This document shows, piece by piece, positions 1 to 9,915 of a stretch of DNA of 64,000 bases. Both the position numbers and the translations under genes were made by a program. The DNA lies in NCBI GenBank assembly GCA_016235025.1, contig JACRMV010000002.1, positions 310,001 to 374,000 on the forward strand, read 5' to 3'. The DNA is from Rhodocyclales bacterium. Lineage in GTDB: Bacteria; Pseudomonadota; Gammaproteobacteria; Burkholderiales; Rhodocyclaceae. The notes below the pieces were generated by a model. That model had not been told where the DNA came from. It saw only the letters and a program-made list of their open reading frames with translations, and searched no databases. Each line of letters starts with the position of its first letter. Position 1 is the stretch's first letter.

Positions 1-802
1 TGAGTCCGGCGGCCCAGTGCGGATGTTCATGCAGCCGTTGCCGGTCGCTGTCGCTCAATGTCTGGTTCTTGTTCCAGATCGACGGTGGCAGCAGCATCAT
101 GCCAAAATCATGCAAGAGAACGGCGGCCTCGAGCTGCATCGCATCGACCGGATTGCCGGCGCGGGCATTGGTCGCCTGTGCCAGGTGCAGCAGGCGGTCG
201 GTTCGTCCCTTGAGTAGCGGGTCACGGGTTTCAAGTTGCAGCGCCAGTTCGCGGAAGAAAATCAGGTCTTCCTTGCGTTCGTTGGCCGGTACGGTGCTGG
301 CGGGTGCATTCCGGGGCGGTGCACCGGGCGGGCGGAAGCCGGTCATGGTCTCGATCAGCGTGGCCGCCTCGGCATCGAGCGGATCGCTGTTGCTGGCGGC
401 GAGGCGCTCGAGCTGGCTGACCAGCTGGTCGAGATGCAGGTTGTCGACCGAGCGTCGCTCCAGAATCGCTTCGGTTGCCATTTCCAGACGATCGGTTGCG
501 AGCAGGATGGTCTCGGCCAGCAGCGGCGTGAATGCCAGCCGCCCTTCGCGCACCCGCGCCAGCACGGTCTCGATCGGATGCGCAATCTGTACGCCGAGCT
601 CGAAATGGCACATGGCGGCATCGCCCTTCAGTGTGTGCAGGGTGCGGAACAGGCTGGCGATGGCTTCCTTGTCGCCCGGATCACGGCGAAGCTGGGCGAT
701 TTGCCGCTCCAGCAGCAGCATCTGATCGGTCAGCGCATCGCGGAATTCACCGGTTTCTTCCAGGGTGCCGGCTTGCAGTAGTGCTCGGGGCGCGGCGATC
801 AC
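1..802 (-). CDS. HPt domain plus HD-GYP-like signalling protein (partial)
   Basis: The gene runs off the left edge; 267 residues are visible. I chose a GTG start at 802 because AGGAGGG lies just upstream and the codon follows directly on the ygiQ stop. The N-terminus is a helical histidine phosphotransfer domain with the motif HTLKG (His near residue 56). After a linker comes an HD-type domain with LLHDFG near 230 and a following segment resembling the start of an HD-GYP c-di-GMP phosphodiesterase (LPPSIWNKN, then HEHP). The usual LHDIGK is LHDFGM here, so catalysis is uncertain, and the GYP part is outside the window. Its likely role is phosphorelay output or c-di-GMP-linked signalling. It is probably co-transcribed after ygiQ. 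Confidence 0.7.
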   Translation of the reverse strand, partial: MIAAPRALLQAGTLEETGEFRDALTDQMLLLERQIAQLRRDPGDKEAIASLFRTLHTLKGDAAMCHFELGVQIAHPIETVLARVREGRLAFTPLLAETILLATDRLEMATEAILERRSVDNLHLDQLVSQLERLAASNSDPLDAEAATLIETMTGFRPPGAPPRNAPASTVPANERKEDLIFFRELALQLETRDPLLKGRTDRLLHLAQATNARAGNPVDAMQLEAAVLLHDFGMMLLPPSIWNKNQTLSDSDRQRLHEHPHWAAGL

Positions 803-804
803 GC

Positions 805-3090
<2,286 letters not shown>

Positions 3091-3163
3091 GGCAAGGGTG
3101 GGTGCTCAGCGGCGAAGGGCGCTCTGTCAAGACAGCGGAATAAGACAGGGCTCCGGCGTGCGG

Positions 3164-3745
3164 TCAGGCGCGAAGTAAGCGCAGCCGGCTTTGCGCCGGC
3201 ACATGGCGGGCGAGAAAATCCATCTGGTCGGCCAGGATGCGCCGGTTGCTGAGGATCAGGTACTCGGCCTTGTTGGGTATGTAGGGCGCATAGGCCAGCT
3301 CCATCCATGCCTGTTCCGGTGTGTGTCCGCCCTTGGCCTGGTTGCAGCTGCGGCAAGCGGTGACCACATTCATCCAGGTATCGCGTCCACCCTGCGAAAG
3401 GGGTATGACGTGATCGCGCGTCAGGCGTTGCGCCGGGAATTCCCGCACACAATAGGCGCACAGGTTGCGGTCGCGGTGAAACAGCTCGCGGTTGGACAGC
3501 GGTGGTACCGGACGCAGGGTTTTCCCTGACAGGGTCTTGCCGCGAATGGCAATGATGCTGCGTGTGCATAGTGCGGAACGTTCGCCCGTGGTGCGGTTGA
3601 TGCCGCCGTAGAAAGTGAATTCGGTTTCCCCCGCGTCCCAGGCCACCAGATCGCGGGCGACATAGACACAGGCGTGCTGCCAGGTAATCCAGCGGTGCGG
3701 CACGCCATATTGGTCCAGAGTGAGAATCAGCGGATGGTGGTTCAT
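3164..3745 (-). CDS. HNH endonuclease domain protein
   Basis: 193 residues. The C-terminal half carries an HNH nuclease fold: a CxxC pair (LCAYC), the motif TRDHVIPLSQGG, a conserved Asn (WMNVVTAC) and a second CxxC (CRSCN). The two Cys pairs probably bind structural zinc. The N-terminal half (YVARDLVAWDAGE) is typical of housekeeping bacterial HNH proteins next to metabolic genes, not of restriction systems. I see no methyltransferase or mobile element nearby. The physiological substrate is unknown. The start at 3745 leaves about 40 bp to the divergent TonB-like gene, so a shared promoter region is likely. Confidence 0.8.
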   Translation of the reverse strand: MNHHPLILTLDQYGVPHRWITWQHACVYVARDLVAWDAGETEFTFYGGINRTTGERSALCTRSIIAIRGKTLSGKTLRPVPPLSNRELFHRDRNLCAYCVREFPAQRLTRDHVIPLSQGGRDTWMNVVTACRSCNQAKGGHTPEQAWMELAYAPYIPNKAEYLILSNRRILADQMDFLARHVPAQSRLRLLRA

Positions 3746-3785
3746 CTCGTAGAATCCGGGAACAGGGCGAATTTAACAGAGCGCG

Positions 3786-4541
3786 ATGATTTTTGATAGC
3801 GGAGAAAAAGATGGGTTTCGGGACTCCAGCGCCCGTCGGCGCTTGCGCTACGCGGTTTTTGCGTCGCTTTTCGTCCACGCATTGGTGGTGTTTCAGGGAA
3901 TGCACAAAACCCTGCCGCAGACCGCTCCCCCCAATCTGCTGGCGACCTTGCGCCCGGTCGCGGCGTCTGCCGCCACGGCTCCGGAGTCTGCGCCAGCCGT
4001 CGTGCCGCGCATTATCCCGCCGCGTCACGCCGTAGCGCCAGCGCCGACTTTTGTCGCACCGAATGCAGCAGCGCCAGCCGTGGCCGCGCCGCCGTCTACG
4101 GATGTCGCTGATATCCGCAGCCTGTCGCCTTCAAACGAGGCGCAAAGGGCAACCCCGGCAACCCAGACAGCTCCGGCAGCGGCGACTGCCGTTGCGCCGG
4201 CCTCGTTGCCGGCCCCGGCGCCGGCCGATGCGGGTCTCTCGGTTGACGGCATGCGGCGCTATCGCCTGAGCCTTGCTGCCCAGGCGCGCCGCTTCAAGCG
4301 CTACCCGGCGCAGGCGCTGGCTTCGGGCTGGGCGGGGACGGCCGAGATACGCCTTGAGATCGGCAGCGACGGGCAGCCAAAGTCGGTCGAGGTGCTGCAT
4401 TCCAGCGGCTATGCGGTGCTTGACCGCTCCGCCCTGACAATGATCGAGGCCGGCGCCCGGCATACCCCTGTTCCTGCCGAGCTGCGGGGCAAGGCGTTTT
4501 CTGTCGTGCTGCCGGTGGTGTTCGACTTGACGGAGTCGTGA
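3786..4541 (+). CDS. TonB-like periplasmic-spanning protein
   Basis: 251 residues. A short basic N-terminus (SSARRRLRYAVF) precedes one membrane helix (about 22-40, FASLFVHALVVF). A long Ala/Pro-rich linker follows (about 45-150) and a TonB C-terminal-like domain (about 165-251: AEIRLEIGSDGQPKSVEV, then SSGYAVLDRSALTMI). This fits an energy-transducer TonB or a TonB/TolA-like protein. No exbB/exbD or receptor gene is adjacent, so a specific transport role cannot be assigned. The linker contains AVAPAPTF, encoded by repeat copy 2. The start was chosen because it gives a complete N-in/C-out topology. Confidence 0.75.
   Translation: MIFDSGEKDGFRDSSARRRLRYAVFASLFVHALVVFQGMHKTLPQTAPPNLLATLRPVAASAATAPESAPAVVPRIIPPRHAVAPAPTFVAPNAAAPAVAAPPSTDVADIRSLSPSNEAQRATPATQTAPAAATAVAPASLPAPAPADAGLSVDGMRRYRLSLAAQARRFKRYPAQALASGWAGTAEIRLEIGSDGQPKSVEVLHSSGYAVLDRSALTMIEAGARHTPVPAELRGKAFSVVLPVVFDLTES
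4029..4052 (+). repeat. Dispersed 24-bp repeat, copy 2
   Basis: GCCGT-AGC-GCCAGCGCCGACTTTT, perfect in the conserved positions. Sense within the TonB-like linker, read as AVAPAPTF. Confidence 0.95.
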
Positions 4542-4559
4542 CGCGAAAATGTTTGAAGG

Positions 4560-4576
4560 CCGCCCGCTTCGGGCGG
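4560..4576. terminator. GC-rich hairpin between convergent genes
   Basis: CCGCCCG-CTT-CGGGCGG is a perfect 7-bp stem with a 3-base loop in the 64-bp gap between the convergent TonB-like and diguanylate cyclase genes. It may end transcription from both sides. There is no clear T-run, so termination is an inference from position and stem strength. Confidence 0.45.
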
Positions 4577-4605
4577 GACGTTGGCCTGCAGGCGGTACGG
4601 ACAAG

Positions 4606-5634
4606 TCAGGCTGCCGCGACGCAGACCTGATTGCGGCCTCCATTCTTGGCGGCATAGAGGGCCTTGTCTGCGCGCTCAATAAACAATGCAGCGGATTCGC
4701 CGGGGATGTACCGCGTTGCGCCCAGGGAGATCGTAATCCGGGCGGATACATCTTCGCTGCCGCCTTTTTTAATGCGCCCGCCCTCGATGGTGCGCCGGAG
4801 TTTTTCTCCCAGGGCGCGCGCGCCATCCAGCGGCGTATCCGGCAGCAGCACGATAAATTCTTCGCCGCCATAGCGAACGGCGGTGTCGCGCCCTTTGACG
4901 TTTTCCTTGAGCACCTGCGCTACCGCACGAATTACCCGGTCGCCAAACAAGTGACCGTAGGTGTCATTGACTCTCTTGAAGTGGTCGATGTCGCACATGA
5001 GCAAGCACGGCTGGGCGGCAGGCTCGCCTTTGTCTGCGGCGCCTGGCGAGCCCAGGCAGGCCGCCAGCGCCTGGTCAAAGCCACGGCGATTGGTTAATCC
5101 GGTGAGCGCGTCGATTAAAGAGGCATCGCGTGCGCGGGTAACTTCCTCGCGCAGCGCTTCGATCTCGCGCTGGCTTTCTGCCAGTTTGGTTTTGAGCGAA
5201 CTGGTCGAGGCCTGCATGCTCTGGGTGCTGGCGATCAGGGCCTTGATGTCGATCGTGGCGCCCGGCAGGGAACTATTTCTCTCGATGTCCAGCAAGGTTT
5301 GACCGAAATGGTCAGACTCTTTGATGACCTCGCCGGTTGAGGTGGAAATTGCGCCGACGATGCGTTGAAATTCATGGCTGATCGATGCCGCGGCTTCGTT
5401 GGTGATATCCGCCACATGCCGGTTAAACAGCGCTTCGATGTCATCTTTCTGCAACGGGGTACCACGAGCGGTCAAGGCGTCGACTGCCTCGTTCAATGCG
5501 CGGTTCATCCCCGAGACATATTCGTACCAGACGGCGTAACTGATGGGGTGCAAGGGTGCGTCGTGCCTGGACATCAGCGGCAAGGCCAGACGCAGGTACT
5601 CTGCACTTTCGGTTTTGGAGTGGTTATATTTCAT
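4606..5634 (-). CDS. GGDEF-domain diguanylate cyclase
   Basis: 342 residues from the ATG at 5634 (MKYNHSKTES). An upstream in-frame extension exists but would overlap the NUDIX gene by about 180 bp, so I rejected it. Residues 1-120 are a helical sensory region with no membrane segment; 130-170 look like a coiled coil (KLAESQREIEALREEVTRA). The GGDEF domain starts near DALTGLTNRRGF (about 175), and the active site is GGEEF at 256-260. This predicts synthesis of c-di-GMP from two GTP. The inhibitory I-site position reads KGRD instead of RxxD, so product inhibition may be weak. The protein is probably cytoplasmic. Confidence 0.88.
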   Translation of the reverse strand: MKYNHSKTESAEYLRLALPLMSRHDAPLHPISYAVWYEYVSGMNRALNEAVDALTARGTPLQKDDIEALFNRHVADITNEAAASISHEFQRIVGAISTSTGEVIKESDHFGQTLLDIERNSSLPGATIDIKALIASTQSMQASTSSLKTKLAESQREIEALREEVTRARDASLIDALTGLTNRRGFDQALAACLGSPGAADKGEPAAQPCLLMCDIDHFKRVNDTYGHLFGDRVIRAVAQVLKENVKGRDTAVRYGGEEFIVLLPDTPLDGARALGEKLRRTIEGGRIKKGGSEDVSARITISLGATRYIPGESAALFIERADKALYAAKNGGRNQVCVAAA

Positions 5635-5692
5635 GGCATGTTTTGAGGGGCGTTGGTTTCGGATTACAGGTCGCAGCGGGGGGGGCTTGCTT

Positions 5693-6280
5693 TCAGGAAA
5701 GCAGCCAGGTTCCGGGGAGGCGCTTGTCTGCTTCATCCTGGAAGGTATCCGGCGTGCCAATGACTTCCTCGTGAAAGCCGAAGCGGCCTGTGCGGCGATC
5801 GGCGAAATAATGGCGCAAGGTGCGATATACGGTGCGGAAGGCAATTTCATCCCAGGGAATCTCGTGCTCGCCAAACAGCCGCAGTTCCAGCGTTTCCGCG
5901 CCAGCGGCGAAGTCGAGATCGAGCAGACGGGCGCGGTAGATCACATGCACCTGATCGATGTGCGGCACGCTGATGAGGCTGAACATCGCCCCGAGTTCAA
6001 TTCGCGCCAGTGCTTCTTCGGCCGTTTCGCGCAGTGCCGCCGTCGCCACGGCTTCGCCGTTTTCCATGAAGCCGGCGGGGAGCGTCCATTTGCCAAAGGC
6101 CGGCTCGATGGCGCGACGACAGAGCAGAATCTTCTCGTCCCATTCCGGAAGGCTGCCAACCACGAGGCGTGGATTGAGGTAATGAATTGCACCGCACGCC
6201 AAACACACATGGCGCGGCCGGGAATCGCCCGCCGGGATATGCAGGCTGACGGCGGCGCCACAGGCACTGCAAAAATTCAT
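5693..6280 (-). CDS. Zinc-ribbon NUDIX hydrolase
   Basis: 195 residues from ATG 6280 (MNFCSACG). An in-frame ATG at 6292 and others further up are possible, but this start places the zinc ribbon at the N-terminus as in the family. The N-terminal CSACG and CLACG pairs form a zinc ribbon. The Nudix box is G-FMENG-E-x7-RETAEEA (from about residue 75), with the catalytic glutamates present. It hydrolyses a nucleoside-diphosphate-linked substrate. NudC-like NADH pyrophosphatases share this layout, but the substrate cannot be fixed from sequence. It lies 58 bp upstream of the diguanylate cyclase on the same strand and may share its transcript. Confidence 0.85.
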   Translation of the reverse strand: MNFCSACGAAVSLHIPAGDSRPRHVCLACGAIHYLNPRLVVGSLPEWDEKILLCRRAIEPAFGKWTLPAGFMENGEAVATAALRETAEEALARIELGAMFSLISVPHIDQVHVIYRARLLDLDFAAGAETLELRLFGEHEIPWDEIAFRTVYRTLRHYFADRRTGRFGFHEEVIGTPDTFQDEADKRLPGTWLLS

Positions 6281-6656
6281 GGCGGGATTCATGGCGCCGA
6301 GTTTACCGCACCCGCGATTAGCCATGGACGCCATGCCCCGCATTGCAGGCGCGTGCGCTGGTGTGGGCTGACGGGGGATTCCAGGCATGTCGCGTTCCAT
6401 GGGCGTGTCACAAGTGACGCTGGCGACGCGGCCAGCCGGCGAGTATTGATTGGCCTTAGGGTACGATTGAAATTAGTTTAAGAATTAATCAAATAGACGT
6501 CATTTGTAAGGGTTTTTCTTACAGATTAAAGACAGTGATTGCTACAAAAGAATGGTTTTTCCGTTGATATTTTTCTTGCTGCCTTCCGTGCAATCATGCA
6601 ATTGCCGTGATTCGGGCTCGGGTTTGAGCCGGGCGGCCTTACCAACAAGGGAGTGC
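6281..6656 (+). promoter_or_regulatory. Upstream region of flhDC
   Basis: A 376-bp gap between the divergent NUDIX gene and flhD. A strongly AT-rich block (about 6463-6590) stands out in this GC-rich DNA and probably holds the flhDC promoter. I could not pick one -35/-10 pair with confidence. Two small inverted repeats are visible: TGTAAG-N7-CTTACA at 6505-6523 in the AT-rich part, and GGCTC-N6-GAGCC at 6615-6630 in the presumed leader, 26 bp before the flhD start. Either could be an operator or leader hairpin. Confidence 0.5.
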
Positions 6657-6977
6657 ATGATGAAATCGACTGACACCTACAATGACATAAAGGAAGTCAA
6701 TCTCGCCTATTTGATGTTGGCGCAGAGCATGGTTCGTTCCGATCGCGAGGCGGCCATTTTCCGGCTTGGCATCAGCGAAGAGGTCGCCGATGTTTTGACG
6801 CGCCTGACACCGGGGCAAGTGTTGAAGATGGCGAGCTCGGACATGCTGCTGTGCAACTTCCGTTTCGATGACGCCCTGCTGCTTGATCTGCTTGCCAATC
6901 ACGAACGTGACCGTGGTGTGGCCCATGTCCATGCGGCGATCCTGGCGGCTGGGCGGCCCGTTGCCCGGTTGTCCTGA
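6657..6977 (+). CDS. flhD: Flagellar master regulator subunit FlhD
   Basis: 106 residues starting MMKSTDTYNDIKEVNLAYL, a good match to FlhD. The start is supported by AAGGGAG 4 bp upstream; a longer frame upstream has no FlhD-like sequence. FlhD lacks its own sensor domain and forms the FlhD4C2 heterohexamer with FlhC, which activates early flagellar operons with sigma-70 RNA polymerase. Conserved features include LMLAQSMVRSDREAAIFRLG and the helix VADVLTRLTPGQVLKMA. flhC follows after 48 bp. It sits upstream of motAB, the usual betaproteobacterial arrangement. Confidence 0.93.
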   Translation: MMKSTDTYNDIKEVNLAYLMLAQSMVRSDREAAIFRLGISEEVADVLTRLTPGQVLKMASSDMLLCNFRFDDALLLDLLANHERDRGVAHVHAAILAAGRPVARLS

Positions 6978-7025
6978 GCTTCGTGAATCAAGTGAATCAA
7001 TCTACTGCGGCTTGCGGAGGCGAAC

Positions 7026-7577
7026 ATGCGCAATAAATCTGTTGTTCTTGAGGCGAAAGAAATTCGTCTGGCGGTTGAACTGGTTGAGCTGGGGGCTCGC
7101 CTGCAATTGCTGGAGGCCGAGACCAACCTCTCGCGAGAGCGGCTCCTGAAGCTCTACAAGGAGGTGAAAGGCGAGTCGCCACCGAAAGGCATGTTGCCTT
7201 TTTCGACTGACTGGTTCATGACCTGGCAGCCGAATATTCACGCCTCGCTGTTCATGGCGTACTACCGTTTTTTCCGCTCGCATACGAAAATCAGGGGGCT
7301 GGAACTCACCATCAAGGCTTACCGCATGTACCTTGCCCAAATCGAGCGGGGCAATATGGAGACGGTGTTGTCCCTGACGCGGGCGTGGACCATGGTCCGT
7401 TTCTTCGATGCCAACATGTTGCAAATGGCCACATGCAGTGAGTGTGGCGGCGAATTTGTGGCGCATGCCTATGATCCGACGCGTGGCTATGTGTGCGGTC
7501 TGTGCCATATGCCCGCCCGTGCCGGCAAGACCCGGCGTGCCGCCGAGTTGGCGCTGGCAGCCAGCGCCGCTGCTTGA
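7026..7577 (+). CDS. flhC: Flagellar master regulator subunit FlhC
   Basis: 183 residues, standard length. FlhC is the main DNA-contacting partner of FlhD. Family features: LAVELVELGARLQLLEAET at the N-terminus, PFSTDWFMTWQPNIHAS in the middle, and four zinc-binding cysteines near the C-terminus (CSECGG and CGLCHMP). GGAGG lies just before the ATG. It is followed by a clear terminator, so flhDC appears to be a two-gene operon. This makes it notable that a FleS/FleR-type pair is also present further on. Confidence 0.95.
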   Translation: MRNKSVVLEAKEIRLAVELVELGARLQLLEAETNLSRERLLKLYKEVKGESPPKGMLPFSTDWFMTWQPNIHASLFMAYYRFFRSHTKIRGLELTIKAYRMYLAQIERGNMETVLSLTRAWTMVRFFDANMLQMATCSECGGEFVAHAYDPTRGYVCGLCHMPARAGKTRRAAELALAASAAA

Positions 7578-7610
7578 TACCCGTCTTTCACAGTTATCCC
7601 GCGCAATCTG

Positions 7611-7654
7611 AAACACGGCAATTCCCGGTAATGTCCGGAGTTGCCGTGTTTTTT
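7611..7654 (+). terminator. Rho-independent terminator after flhDC
   Basis: AACACGGCAA at 7612-7621 pairs perfectly with TTGCCGTGTT at 7641-7650. The inner bases CCCGG/CCGG can extend the stem, and a run of six T closes it (7649-7654). It lies 34 bp after the flhC stop. Confidence 0.85.
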
Positions 7655-7719
7655 CGCGCCTCGATTGCGGCTGGTTTGCTGGGGCCGGCATGATGCTGGC
7701 GAGTTGCCTGTGCGCAGTC

Positions 7720-7743
7720 GCCGTTGCGCCAGCGCCGACTTTT
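7720..7743 (+). repeat. Dispersed 24-bp repeat, copy 3
   Basis: GCCGT-TGC-GCCAGCGCCGACTTTT, perfect in the conserved positions. Intergenic, between the flhDC terminator and motA. Confidence 0.95.
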
Positions 7744-7754
7744 GACGTCGGCGC
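7732..7754 (+). other. Stem-loop formed by repeat copy 3 upstream of motA
   Basis: GCGCCGAC at 7732-7739 (part of repeat copy 3) is followed after 7 bases by its exact complement GTCGGCGC at 7747-7754. Just downstream, GCCGTTAT at about 7774-7781 resembles a sigma-28 -10 box (GCCGATAA), but I see no convincing -35 element at the right distance. The function of the stem-loop is unknown. Confidence 0.5.
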
Positions 7755-7848
7755 ACGCCCTGTGATGGTTTGCCGTTATGATTACGCCCCAATACTTCAT
7801 AACTGAACAGGCTGGCTGTTTGGCAGGGCAACTCCGGGTGGAATCAAC

Positions 7849-8706
7849 ATGCTTCTGATTATTGGCTACGTCATCATCCTGGCTGCGGCGCTGGGCACTT
7901 ACGCTGTTCACGGCAGTCTGGCGGCGTTATGGGTGCCGATGGAATACATCGCGATTCTGGGGCTGACGATCGGCGGTTTTGTCGCCAGCAATGGCATCAA
8001 GGCGATCAAGGCAACCGTCGGCGCATTGCCCAAGGTATTCAAGGGTTCGCACCTGAACAAGGCGTTCTACATGGATTTGCTGGCCATGCTGTTCGAGATT
8101 CTCTCCAAGGTGCGCAAGGAGGGACTGATGTCCATCGAGAGCGATATCGAGGCTCCGGATGGCAGCGCCGTGTTTTCGAAATACCCGAACATTGTTCATG
8201 ATCACCATGCGATGGAGTTTATTTGTGACTATCTGCGCATGATGGTGGGCGGCAATCTCAATGCCTTCGAAATCGAAAACCTGATGGATATTGAAATCGA
8301 AACGCATCATCAGGAAGCGCATGTCCCCGCGCATGTGGTCAGCAAGGTTGCAGATGCCACACCGGCCTTCGGTATCGTGGTGGCGGTGATGGGCGTGGTG
8401 AATGTCATGGGCTCGGTTGGTTCGCCGCCGGCCGTGCTGGGCAAGATGATCGGCGGCGCTCTGGTCGGCACCTTCCTCGGTATTTTGATTGCCTATGGAT
8501 TTGTTTCTCCGGTTGCCGGCCAACTGGAGCAGAAGGTCGAAGAGGAGGGCAAGATTTTCCAGGTCATCAAGGCAGTACTGCTGGCCAGCATGAATGGTTA
8601 CGCGCCGCAGGTGGCTGTCGAGTTCGGCCGCAAGGTGCTCTATTCCGGCGATCGCCCCACCTTCATCGAGCTGGAAGAAGATTTGAAAGCGCGCAAAGGC
8701 AAGTGA
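7849..8706 (+). CDS. motA: Flagellar stator protein MotA
   Basis: 285 residues, the E. coli-type MotA length. Four membrane helices are visible: about 2-20, 30-50, 170-190 (TPAFGIVVAVMGVVNVMG) and 200-225 (GALVGTFLGILIAYGFVSP). The large cytoplasmic loop between helices 2 and 3 holds the charged residues that contact FliG. With MotB it forms the ion-conducting, torque-generating stator. Context (flhDC-motAB) and similarity to the long-loop MotA branch suggest a proton-driven motor. motB follows after 15 bp. Confidence 0.95.
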   Translation: MLLIIGYVIILAAALGTYAVHGSLAALWVPMEYIAILGLTIGGFVASNGIKAIKATVGALPKVFKGSHLNKAFYMDLLAMLFEILSKVRKEGLMSIESDIEAPDGSAVFSKYPNIVHDHHAMEFICDYLRMMVGGNLNAFEIENLMDIEIETHHQEAHVPAHVVSKVADATPAFGIVVAVMGVVNVMGSVGSPPAVLGKMIGGALVGTFLGILIAYGFVSPVAGQLEQKVEEEGKIFQVIKAVLLASMNGYAPQVAVEFGRKVLYSGDRPTFIELEEDLKARKGK

Positions 8707-8721
8707 GCGCCAGGCGGCATC

Positions 8722-9666
8722 ATGAGTGACGATTCCCAGCGGCCCATTGTCGTCAAGAAAATCAAGAAAGGCGGCGCCGGCGCACACGGTGGCGCCTGGA
8801 AGATCGCCTATGCCGACTTCGTGACGGCGATGATGGCATTTTTCCTGCTGATGTGGCTCCTGGGGTCTACGTCGCAAGGAGATTTGCAGGGAATTGCCGA
8901 TTACTTTCAGAACCCGCTCAAGGTGTCGCTGGCCGGCGGCTCGGGTTCGGGAGACTCCTCTTCGGTGATCCAGGGCGGAGGCAAGGACTTGACGGCTTCG
9001 CACGGGCAGGTCAAGGGGGGTGATATCGATGCGCCGAAAAAAACAATCAACCTGCAAAAACTGAAAGCCGAGTTTGAAAAGGCGGAGCAGGCAAAGCTTG
9101 CCGGATTGAAAGGCGAACTGGAGACCCTGATCGATGCCAGTCCGACCCTCAAGCAGTTCAAGAATCAGTTATTGCTCGATCTCACCAGCGAAGGCTTGCG
9201 CATCCAGATTGTCGATGAAAAGAGTCGGCCAATGTTCGATTCGGCCAGTTCGGAAGTGAAACCTTATACGCGTGTCATTTTGCGCGAGATCGGCAAAACG
9301 CTGAACAAGGTGGAAAACCACATCAGCCTGTCGGGCCATACCGATGCCCAGCCTTTCGCCGGCGGCGGACGGGATTTCAGCAACTGGGAGCTTTCCACCA
9401 ATCGCGCCAACGCCTCGCGGCGCGAGCTGGTAGCCGGCGGCATGCGCGATGACAAGGTAATGCGTGTCGTTGGCATGGCGTCGACGGTGCTGTTCAGCAA
9501 GCAGGAGCCCTATAGTCCGATCAATCGCCGCATCAGCATCGTCATCATGAACAAGCGCACCGAAGAAGCGATTCTGGCGGACGGCAAGGCCAGCGAGGTT
9601 AGCGACGCGCAGGGAGTCGAGGGGCAGGTGCTCAATTCGCAGACAGCGGGCGTCGACGCCCGGTAA
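8722..9666 (+). CDS. motB: Flagellar stator protein MotB
   Basis: 314 residues. A basic N-terminus (VVKKIKKGGAG) leads to one membrane helix (about 30-50) with the essential ion-binding aspartate in YADFVTAMMAFF (Asp32). A plug/linker region follows. An OmpA-like peptidoglycan-binding domain spans about 170-280 (LSGHTDAQPF, then NWELSTNRANASRREL). It anchors the MotA stator to the cell wall. Gene order and the 15-bp gap show an operon with motA. Confidence 0.95.
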   Translation: MSDDSQRPIVVKKIKKGGAGAHGGAWKIAYADFVTAMMAFFLLMWLLGSTSQGDLQGIADYFQNPLKVSLAGGSGSGDSSSVIQGGGKDLTASHGQVKGGDIDAPKKTINLQKLKAEFEKAEQAKLAGLKGELETLIDASPTLKQFKNQLLLDLTSEGLRIQIVDEKSRPMFDSASSEVKPYTRVILREIGKTLNKVENHISLSGHTDAQPFAGGGRDFSNWELSTNRANASRRELVAGGMRDDKVMRVVGMASTVLFSKQEPYSPINRRISIVIMNKRTEEAILADGKASEVSDAQGVEGQVLNSQTAGVDAR

Positions 9667-9882
9667 TTGACCCTGCAACAGCCAGTCACGGCAAATTTTC
9701 TTCATGCGGCGGGTTGCGTCAAGCCGGCGATGCACGCGTACGGCCTTCTTCTGCTCATGATCATCCTGCACGGTTAATCCGGATTTCTCCGCACCGCGTG
9801 CGACATCCTGCCTTTATTCGTGTTGGCTTGCGTAAATAACAGAGGTTTCGGCGCCTGTTCTCGTGTTCTCAAATTGCTCGGG

Positions 9883-9897
9883 CGGCAATAATTGCCG
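9883..9897. promoter_or_regulatory. Flagellar palindrome 1 (CGGCAA-N3-TTGCCG) upstream of flhB
   Basis: CGGCAA-TAA-TTGCCG, a perfect dyad 18 bp before the flhB start. It is identical in form to sites before flgB, flgK and fliF/fleS, so it is a likely binding site of a flagellar regulator, with the FleR-like activator the first candidate. I did not find a good sigma-54 promoter in the 249-bp motB-flhB gap. Confidence 0.7.
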
Positions 9898-9915
9898 GTA
9901 TGAGAGAGAACCTCC

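Noticed and set aside
3164-3745. HNH endonuclease as part of a defence or mobile system
   Set aside because: No methyltransferase, integrase, recombinase or intron sequence is nearby, and the neighbours are housekeeping genes.
5635-5874. An 80-codon N-terminal extension of the diguanylate cyclase
   Set aside because: It overlaps the NUDIX coding sequence and has no domain-like sequence; ATG 5634 is better.
6293-6306. GGCGCCGAGTTTA upstream of the NUDIX gene as another repeat copy
   Set aside because: Only about 11 bases agree and the left half is missing; too weak to count.
7612-7650. CGGCAA and TTGCCG around the flhC terminator as a flagellar palindrome
   Set aside because: The spacer is far longer than 3 bases and the arms are part of a terminator stem with a T-run.
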